From the NCBI GenBank assembly GCA_025057735.1, contig JANWUU010000103.1, positions 1 through 5,840 of the forward strand: a stretch of 5,840 nucleotides of DNA, in the 5' to 3' direction. Positions 1 through 5,840 of the stretch are shown here, piece by piece. Numbering within the stretch: the stretch's first letter is position 1; each line of letters begins with the position of its first letter. The notes beneath the pieces are model-generated. The model saw only the letters and a program-made list of their open reading frames with translations. It was not told the origin of the DNA and did not search any database. Both the position numbers and the translations under genes were made by a program. Source of the stretch: Burkholderiaceae bacterium (GTDB lineage: Bacteria; Pseudomonadota; Gammaproteobacteria; Burkholderiales; Burkholderiaceae).

Positions 1-3000
1 ACCGTTGACCTGCACGCGCCGGGGCGAAAACTCGATGTTCGCGCCGCCGGTGGCGACGACCCAGCGGTCCGGGCGCTGCAGCAGCGGCAGATGCTGCGCC
101 TGGACCTGGATCCAGCCGGTCAGTTCGGGCAGCGTCGCGCGGCCGCTGGCGGCGACGAAACCGGACGGCAACTTTGCCAGCTTCTGCGCCACGCGCGCAT
201 CGCGCGGCTGCACGCGTGGCGGCCCAACGAAGCGCAGGTCCTCCAAGATCACGCTGTCGCCCTCGATGCGTGCGGCAAGCGTGCCGTTTTCCAGCCGCAC
301 GCCCTGCTCGATCCAGGCCACCCGCAGATCCGCACCGCTGACGCGGCCGCTTGCCAGCGGCTGCGCGGGTGTTCCTTCTATCCGTACGCGGCCGGCAAGC
401 GCGCCACCAATACGAACGTTGGCGTGGATTCGTTCGCTAGCCAGCGCGTTCATCCAGGCGATCGATGGCAGGTCGGCTTCCACCATAAGCTGCCAAGGCT
501 GCTGCCGCGCCAGACGCCAGCCCGCCTGCGCGTCGCGTTCGACGCGCGCCTGCGCTGAAGCCTGCAGCCTTCCGAGCTGTGTGCCGCGCAGGTCAAGCGT
601 CGCCGACAGCGCGTTGGCCTGCAAGCGCGCCGCCAGGCGCAGCTCGGTCACGCCCATGGCGGCCTGCTCGCCGGCGGCGGCGTATAGGTCGCCGCTCTCC
701 CGTTCGATCGTCAGTTCGCCGTCGGCACGCTGCGCCAGCGTGACATCCCAGGCGCCGCGCAGGGCAAGCGGTTCGCGCGGCGCCCGCGGCAGCAGGCTTG
801 TGCTGCGGCGGGCGATCAAATCGCCGGGGCGAAAGCCGGCGAAACGGCCGCGCGTCTGCAGACGACCGGCGCCAACCGCGACGGTTAGATCCTCGACAGA
901 CGCACCGAACACCGAGAGGCGGGCGGGACCGACGCGCAGCCCAGCGCGGCCGATCTGCAACGGCGCGGTGTCGGTCAGCGCGAGCGACAGGGCTCCCTCC
1001 ACGCGCGCCAGCGTCAGCTGACCGGCCCAGCCGTCGCCCTGCAAACCGCCGGCGGCCGCGATGCGCACAACATGGCCGCGATCGTCGCTTGCCTCCAGAC
1101 GGATCTCGTGCGCGCTGGCGCGCCCTTGGACGGTGAGCCGCGCCGAGGGGACCACAAGCGGCGCCGCGCCGAACCACCGGTAGCCGTTGGCATCGGCCTG
1201 AACGGACACGGCACCGTCTTGCCCGCCGCCGTACTCGAGCGCGGCGGTTAGTGCCTGCAGCACGTGCCGGTCGGACCGCAGCGAACTCGCCAGCAGGCGG
1301 GCCGACAGCGCCGGCGCGCGCCAGTGGCCATGCAGCGTGCCCTGCAACGAGAGCGCGCCGCGCAGCGGCAGCGCGAGCTCTTGCAAGGCCGGTGCCTGGA
1401 CGTCGAACGTGATGGCGCCGTCGCTGCCGTCGAGCGCGCCGGCAGCGCGCAGACGGGCTGAGCGCAGCGCAAGATCCGCATCCACCGCAAGGCGCTGCTC
1501 CGACGACAGGCTCGCCGCCACGCGCCCTGCCAGCGGCCGCCCGAAGGCAACGCTGTCGGCCAGGCGCAGGGTGAGCTGGCCGCTGGGCTGTGGCGGCAGG
1601 GTGCCCTCCAGGGTAAATTCGCCGCCCAGGCGCACGGCCATCCCTTCGATGAGGCGGGCGAGATCGAGCGCCTGCGCCTCGCCGCGCAGGCGCACCGCGC
1701 GCGCGCCGGTCAGGTTGATCTCCCCGGCCGCCGAAAGCATTCCCTCGCCGAGCGTGAGCGCGGCACGCCGCAATGCGATCCGCTCGCTATCGACAGCGAG
1801 GTCGAGCGCCAGTTGTGCCGCGAACTGCCCCTGATGCCGCAGCTCGGCCTGCAGCATGTGCACCTTGCGGGCACGCTGGACGGCGATGCGCCCGTTCACG
1901 CGCAGCGGGCGCAGGCGCGTATGCAAGGCGGCCAGATCGACCTCACGCAGGCGGGCGTCGATCTCCCAGGCGACGGCGTCGCCCCAGCGCAGCGACCCGT
2001 CGCCCTCGGCGCGGCCATGCGTCAGGTGGGCGTCGACCTGACGCACATGCAACGCCTCGCCCTGCCACCACAAGCGTCCCAAGGCTGTGCGCAGCGGGAT
2101 GCGGCCGGTATCGACCGGACCGGGTGCCATATTGGCGAGCCCGATTTCGCCGGCTAACCCGAAATCGGGGCCGGGCGTCGGCTGCAAATCGGCCCGCAGC
2201 GCGAGATCCGCGCTCGGCGCGGTGGGTGACCACAGCCGCGGATCGATGCCGCGCACGTCAAGGTGCAGGGCGCGCAATGCGGGCGATTCGAAGCTCGCCA
2301 CGGTTGCTGCCAGGGCGCCTTCTGCACCCCCGCCCGTGACGCTGGCGGTCAGTTCGAAGCGCGTCAGCGAGCCGTGTGCGGCAAGCGTCGCCTGCAGGGG
2401 CTTGTCATGCAGTTGCGAGCGCAGTGTGCCCTCGGCCTGTAACGCGAAGGGCGCGGCGCCGCCCAACGTGCCGCGGACGGTGGCTGCCAGCGGCGCGTCG
2501 GCGCGTCCGAATTCAAACGCTCCCTCGGCGATGCGGTAGCCGTCCGCATCGAGCGCGATCCGGCCCGCGATGGCGCGCGCGGACAGGTCGGTCGCGGCGT
2601 CGTCGGGCCCGACGCGCAGCAGGAACTCGCCCACCTCCAGCCGAAGGATATCCACCGCGACCGGCGAGGCGATCGACGCCGGCGGCGCCCGGCGGGTCGC
2701 CGCATCGGGACGCACGCGCACCTGCACGCGCCGTGCCGACAGCGCCGCGAAGGAAAAGCGCAGCGGCGCGAGACCGACGTCGGCCAGATCCGCGGAGAGA
2801 TCCAGGATGTCGACCTCGGTCCGTCCGACGGCGATCTGCAGTCGCCCGAAGCCGAACCCGGTGGCGAGCGCACCGCGCGGCGTCTCGGCGCGTACGTGCG
2901 CTGGGGTCAGGACGTCGACGGCGCGTACGACCAGGCGCAAACCGCCGGTGCTGCCTACCAGCCAGCGAATCGTGCCGGCCACCGCGCCGACCAGTACGAA

Positions 3001-3063
3001 AGCCACCGCCAGCAGGGCGGTCAGCCGGCGCCAGGGACGTGCAGGGCGGCCTGATTCGTCCAT
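1..3063 (-). CDS. tamB: TamB, inner-membrane-anchored translocation and assembly module subunit (C-terminus beyond window)
   Basis: One frame is open without a stop from the ATG at 3063-3061 to the window edge: 1021 codons, against about 1260 residues for E. coli TamB (remembered). Residues 1-13 are polar and end in Arg-Arg. Residues 14-32 form a hydrophobic signal-anchor helix (LTALLAVAFVLVGAVAGTI), followed by WLVGSTGGLRLV, which resembles the E. coli TamB start (LVGTTSGLHLV). The rest is a long run of short alternating beta-like segments, as in the grooved beta-sheet of TamB/AsmA-like proteins. Residues from about 880 (IHANVRIGG, VSGADLRV, GWIQVQAQ) resemble the region leading into the conserved TamB C-terminal domain (DUF490), most of which lies beyond position 1. 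The family bridges inner and outer membranes and works with TamA in outer-membrane protein assembly or lipid transport. The start lies 3 bases after the tamA stop with no Shine-Dalgarno sequence, so translation is probably coupled. The identity rests on N-terminal architecture, length and the adjacent tamA. Confidence 0.9.
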   Translation of the reverse strand, partial: MDESGRPARPWRRLTALLAVAFVLVGAVAGTIRWLVGSTGGLRLVVRAVDVLTPAHVRAETPRGALATGFGFGRLQIAVGRTEVDILDLSADLADVGLAPLRFSFAALSARRVQVRVRPDAATRRAPPASIASPVAVDILRLEVGEFLLRVGPDDAATDLSARAIAGRIALDADGYRIAEGAFEFGRADAPLAATVRGTLGGAAPFALQAEGTLRSQLHDKPLQATLAAHGSLTRFELTASVTGGGAEGALAATVASFESPALRALHLDVRGIDPRLWSPTAPSADLALRADLQPTPGPDFGLAGEIGLANMAPGPVDTGRIPLRTALGRLWWQGEALHVRQVDAHLTHGRAEGDGSLRWGDAVAWEIDARLREVDLAALHTRLRPLRVNGRIAVQRARKVHMLQAELRHQGQFAAQLALDLAVDSERIALRRAALTLGEGMLSAAGEINLTGARAVRLRGEAQALDLARLIEGMAVRLGGEFTLEGTLPPQPSGQLTLRLADSVAFGRPLAGRVAASLSSEQRLAVDADLALRSARLRAAGALDGSDGAITFDVQAPALQELALPLRGALSLQGTLHGHWRAPALSARLLASSLRSDRHVLQALTAALEYGGGQDGAVSVQADANGYRWFGAAPLVVPSARLTVQGRASAHEIRLEASDDRGHVVRIAAAGGLQGDGWAGQLTLARVEGALSLALTDTAPLQIGRAGLRVGPARLSVFGASVEDLTVAVGAGRLQTRGRFAGFRPGDLIARRSTSLLPRAPREPLALRGAWDVTLAQRADGELTIERESGDLYAAAGEQAAMGVTELRLAARLQANALSATLDLRGTQLGRLQASAQARVERDAQAGWRLARQQPWQLMVEADLPSIAWMNALASERIHANVRIGGALAGRVRIEGTPAQPLASGRVSGADLRVAWIEQGVRLENGTLAARIEGDSVILEDLRFVGPPRVQPRDARVAQKLAKLPSGFVAASGRATLPELTGWIQVQAQHLPLLQRPDRWVVATGGANIEFSPRRVQVNG

Positions 3064-3066
3064 GGT

Positions 3067-4821
3067 CTAGAAGGCGATGGCGATCGCAAAGTGCAGCCGC
3101 CAGCGGCGCACGCGCTCGCCGTAGGCGACGTCCAGCGCGAGCGGCCCGGCGATCGTCTTCCAGCGCAGGCCGGCGCCATAGCCTTTGGCCCAAGTCACCG
3201 CCATCAGCCGATCGTCGGCGTCACCGACGTCGTAGAAGACTGCGGCCCCCCAAGCGGGGCTGAACCAGCGCACGTATTCGGCCGAGCCGGCGATCAGCGA
3301 CCGGCTGCCAAGCGTGGCAGCGCCGGTCTTGGCGCCCAGCGTCTGATACCCGTAGCCGCGCACGCTGCCAGCGCCGCCCGCCCGAAACAGGAACTCGTTG
3401 GGCACGCGCGACAGGTCATCGGCCAGCGTGTGCCCGGCCTCGCCCCGCAGGATGATCTGGTTGTCGCGCCCGAGTTCGAAATAGCGCAGATAGCGGCCGT
3501 AGCCGTACACAAAGGTGTCGGCGATGCCGGAGCGCGACAGGCCGGCGCCGACGCGCAGCGTCAGGATGTCGCCGCGGCGCGGGTCAGCAATTGAATCAAG
3601 CGCGCGCCGCGTCCAGGTGTAAGTCGCCGACAGCACGTCGTTGGTGCGCGGTTCGAAATCCAAGCCTGTCTTGGGCCGCCGTTGCTCGCGCTGGAAGCTT
3701 ACGCTGATGCGCATGTCGTAGCTGACGTCGCCGCGCTCCTGCGGGTAGGCGCGCGCCACGCCGAGCGCCCAGCGTCGGGTGAGCACGTTGGCCACGTCCG
3801 TGTTCTCTAGCAGCCCGCCGAGGCTGTCATTGGCACCATCGGGTTTCGGCGGCAGCAGCACATCGGCGTAGGCGACGTTGCGCGTGTTGTCAACGCCGAC
3901 ACCGCTCTGCAGGGCGTAAGGAAAGCCGAACAGCAGCGCCTGGCGGTAGCTCGCCTCCGCGCGCGGACCGGTATTAGTCGAGTAGCCGAGACCGAGCGAG
4001 ACGCGCTTGGTCTGCGCCTCGGTCACCTCCACGCGGATCGGAACCTCCCGCGGCGAGGCCGCATTTAGATCGACGTCGACGATGACGCGCGAGAAATACG
4101 GCGCCGCCTGCAGGCGGCGCTGAAATTCCAACAGCCGCGCCGCATCGTAACGGTCGCCAACGGAAAATGGGTTGTACCGCTCGATCAGTTGCGGGCCGTA
4201 GCGCTGCAGTCCCTCGATGCGCAACGGCCCCAGCGTGAAGGCCGGACCGCTATCAATCTCCACCATTAATTCAACCGCCGCTGCATCGGCTAGCACGGTG
4301 GCCTGCGAATCCACCAGACGCGCGGCAGGGAAGTCGCGTTCGGCAATGCGTGACAGCAGGCGCGTCTTGGCAGCGGACCAGACCGCATCGCGGAACGGGG
4401 CGCCGACCGGCAGCTCCCATTCGGCACGCAGCTCGCGGATGCGCGCCGGCTGTGCCTCGATGCCGCCGCGCAGGCGCAGGTCTACGGCGACCACGTGCGC
4501 GCGCGGTCCAAGCGTCACCCGCAGCGCATAACGCGCACGCTGATCGGCATCGCGCTCGACGGCGATGCGGGCCTCAAAGTAGCCCTCCGTGGCGAGCGCC
4601 TCGAGCGCGGCATCGCGCAGCCGCCGCAGCAAGCGTTCGTCGTCTTCAGGATCGAACGAATCCGCAAGCTGCGCGCTGTCGAGGACACGTGCGAGCAGCG
4701 GCTCGATCTCGGGGCCGGCATCCTCAGCCAGCACGAAACGGGCCGGCGGCAGCTGCGCTGCCCCCGCCTGCCCGGCCAGGCTGATGGCGAACAGCACAGC
4801 GGCGATCCGGTGAAAAGGCAC
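3067..4821 (-). CDS. tamA: TamA, Omp85-family outer-membrane translocation and assembly module protein
   Basis: The gene encodes 584 residues, close to the 577 of E. coli TamA. A signal peptide covers residues 1-21 or 1-22: His-4 and Arg-5, a hydrophobic core AAVLFAISLAG, then a cleavage site around AGA/AQ. Three POTRA domains follow at roughly 28-105 (with the typical GYFEARI at 80-86), 108-190 and 195-268. The beta-barrel spans about 270-584. It carries the Omp85 loop-6 motif VRGYGYQ at 487-493, the FYDVGDA strand at 529-535, the GYGAGLRWKTIAGPLALDVA strands near 547-566, and a final strand ending in the C-terminal Phe expected of Bam-recognised barrels. TamA sits in the outer membrane and pairs with TamB. 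The start is GTG at 4821-4819. In-frame TAA lies 12 bases upstream and no other ATG, GTG or TTG intervenes, and this start gives the complete signal peptide. No Shine-Dalgarno sequence precedes it. A generic BamA-like or ShlB-like Omp85 protein is less likely given three POTRAs and the tamB neighbour. Confidence 0.95.
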   Translation of the reverse strand: MPFHRIAAVLFAISLAGQAGAAQLPPARFVLAEDAGPEIEPLLARVLDSAQLADSFDPEDDERLLRRLRDAALEALATEGYFEARIAVERDADQRARYALRVTLGPRAHVVAVDLRLRGGIEAQPARIRELRAEWELPVGAPFRDAVWSAAKTRLLSRIAERDFPAARLVDSQATVLADAAAVELMVEIDSGPAFTLGPLRIEGLQRYGPQLIERYNPFSVGDRYDAARLLEFQRRLQAAPYFSRVIVDVDLNAASPREVPIRVEVTEAQTKRVSLGLGYSTNTGPRAEASYRQALLFGFPYALQSGVGVDNTRNVAYADVLLPPKPDGANDSLGGLLENTDVANVLTRRWALGVARAYPQERGDVSYDMRISVSFQREQRRPKTGLDFEPRTNDVLSATYTWTRRALDSIADPRRGDILTLRVGAGLSRSGIADTFVYGYGRYLRYFELGRDNQIILRGEAGHTLADDLSRVPNEFLFRAGGAGSVRGYGYQTLGAKTGAATLGSRSLIAGSAEYVRWFSPAWGAAVFYDVGDADDRLMAVTWAKGYGAGLRWKTIAGPLALDVAYGERVRRWRLHFAIAIAF

Positions 4822-4830
4822 GGCCAGCGA

Positions 4831-4836
4831 ATTTTA
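4831..4836 (-). promoter_or_regulatory. TAAAAT, possible -10 element immediately upstream of tamA
   Basis: Read on the minus strand, TAAAAT matches TATAAT at five of six positions and ends 9 bases before the tamA GTG. If used, transcription would begin about two bases before the start codon, giving an essentially leaderless message. No TTGACA-like box stands 16-18 bases upstream, where the sequence is G-rich. The hexamer also contains the in-frame TAA that bounds the tamA frame. It could be a chance A/T-rich patch. Confidence 0.2.
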
Positions 4837-4844
4837 GGTGGTGG

Positions 4845-4870
4845 GTTGAAAACCCCTCCGATGCCCACAG
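4845..4870 (+). promoter_or_regulatory. Candidate sigma-32-type heat-shock promoter for clpB
   Basis: GTTGAAA at 4845-4851 matches six of seven bases of the sigma-32 -35 element CTTGAAA. After an 11-base spacer, GCCCACAG at 4863-4870 keeps the CCCA core of the CCCCATNT -10 element but misses its first base and both T positions. A transcript would begin near 4877, giving a leader of about 28 bases before the clpB ATG. The same TTGAAA would serve poorly as a housekeeping -35, because nothing resembling TATAAT lies 16-18 bases downstream. clpB is a classic member of the heat-shock regulon in proteobacteria, which raises the prior. The -10 match is mediocre and the spacer is at the short end. Confidence 0.4.
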
Positions 4871-4889
4871 TTAAGCGCCATCACCAGCC

Positions 4890-4893
4890 GAGG
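4890..4893 (+). promoter_or_regulatory. clpB: Weak ribosome-binding site for clpB (GAGG)
   Basis: GAGG is the only purine-rich anti-Shine-Dalgarno match upstream of the clpB ATG. It lies 11 bases before the start, a little longer than the usual 5-9. An in-frame TTG at 4896-4898 is only two bases from it, so it cannot be the intended start. The ATG at 4905 also fits the conserved ClpB N-terminus. Confidence 0.35.
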
Positions 4894-4904
4894 CGTTGAC
4901 CGTC

Positions 4905-5840
<936 letters not shown>

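Larger units (their letters stand above)
4822..4904. promoter_or_regulatory. Divergent intergenic region between tamA and clpB
   Basis: These 83 bases are the only non-coding stretch in the window and must carry the 5' ends of both transcripts unless tamA is expressed from elsewhere. They include the stop codon upstream of tamA, an A/T-rich ATTTTA tract, a small inverted repeat (GGGTT-GAA-AACCC, 4843-4855), a heat-shock promoter-like pair of boxes facing clpB, and a weak ribosome-binding site for clpB. No CIRCE (HrcA) or HAIR (HspR) operator is visible, which favours positive control by an alternative sigma factor over repression. That last step is inference. Confidence 0.7.

Noticed and set aside
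5..1021. A 338-codon open frame on the plus strand, and similar long frames at 91-558, 1813-2157 and 2376-3263.
   Set aside because: All lie antisense to tamB. The products are Arg/Ala/Ser/Pro-rich with no domain, as expected for shadows in high-GC DNA. tamB itself is open through 1021 codons with a membrane anchor and family-like sequence.
2146..2170. Inverted repeat around TTTCGCCGGCTAACCCGAAA within tamB, considered as a regulatory hairpin.
   Set aside because: The arms are short and imperfect and the site lies inside a continuous coding frame, so chance pairing in GC-rich sequence is the simplest reading.
4843..4855. Inverted repeat GGGTT-GAA-AACCC in the intergenic gap, considered as a terminator or operator.
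   Set aside because: The stem has only 5 base pairs with a 3-base loop and no T-run follows on either strand. Both flanking genes begin here, so a terminator is not expected. It is too short to support an operator call alone.
4495..4899. Plus-strand open frame of 134 codons running from inside tamA into the clpB leader, and an overlapping minus-strand frame at 4515-4868.
   Set aside because: Both overlap the signal peptide and first POTRA of tamA, lack domain features and have low-complexity composition. The minus-strand frame does have GGAGG near its start region but is out of frame with tamA and does not encode a recognisable leader.
4822..4904. Search for CIRCE (HrcA) or HAIR (HspR) heat-shock operators and for a ROSE-type RNA thermometer.
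   Set aside because: No long inverted repeat of either class is visible. The predicted clpB leader of about 28 bases is too short for a ROSE element.

Overview
This is an ordinary, high-GC, protein-dense chromosomal segment from a Gram-negative bacterium, most likely a proteobacterium. Beta-proteobacteria fit best, by impression only, from the arginine-rich proteins and the form of the long polar loop in the TamA barrel. It holds three genes in two divergent units and a single 83-base intergenic gap. I see no mobile element, CRISPR array, RNA gene, prophage or toxin-antitoxin module. Two of the three genes run off the window edges.

Minus strand, from about 4821 down to 1: a two-gene operon for the translocation and assembly module. 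tamA (3067-4821) encodes an Omp85-family outer-membrane protein with an N-terminal signal peptide, three POTRA domains and a 16-strand-type barrel. Three bases after its stop codon, tamB (3063 down to beyond position 1) encodes a very long, inner-membrane-anchored, beta-rich periplasmic protein. 1021 codons of tamB are present and its conserved C-terminal end is missing. TamB spans the periplasm and docks on TamA. The pair is implicated in outer-membrane protein assembly and, for the wider AsmA-like/TamB class, in phospholipid transport to the outer membrane.

Plus strand, from 4905 to the end: the first 312 codons of clpB, the Hsp100 disaggregase. They cover the whole N-domain and the Walker A, pore loop and Walker B of the first AAA+ ring. 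Residue numbers match E. coli ClpB exactly at the key sites.

The gap at 4822-4904 must hold the promoters for both directions. It contains a plausible but imperfect heat-shock (sigma-32-type) promoter facing clpB and a TAAAAT box just upstream of the GTG start of tamA. No previously undescribed system is evident. The points worth a second look are initiation without a Shine-Dalgarno sequence in the tamAB operon, the absence of cysteine over about 1600 envelope-protein residues, and the candidate heat-shock promoter.
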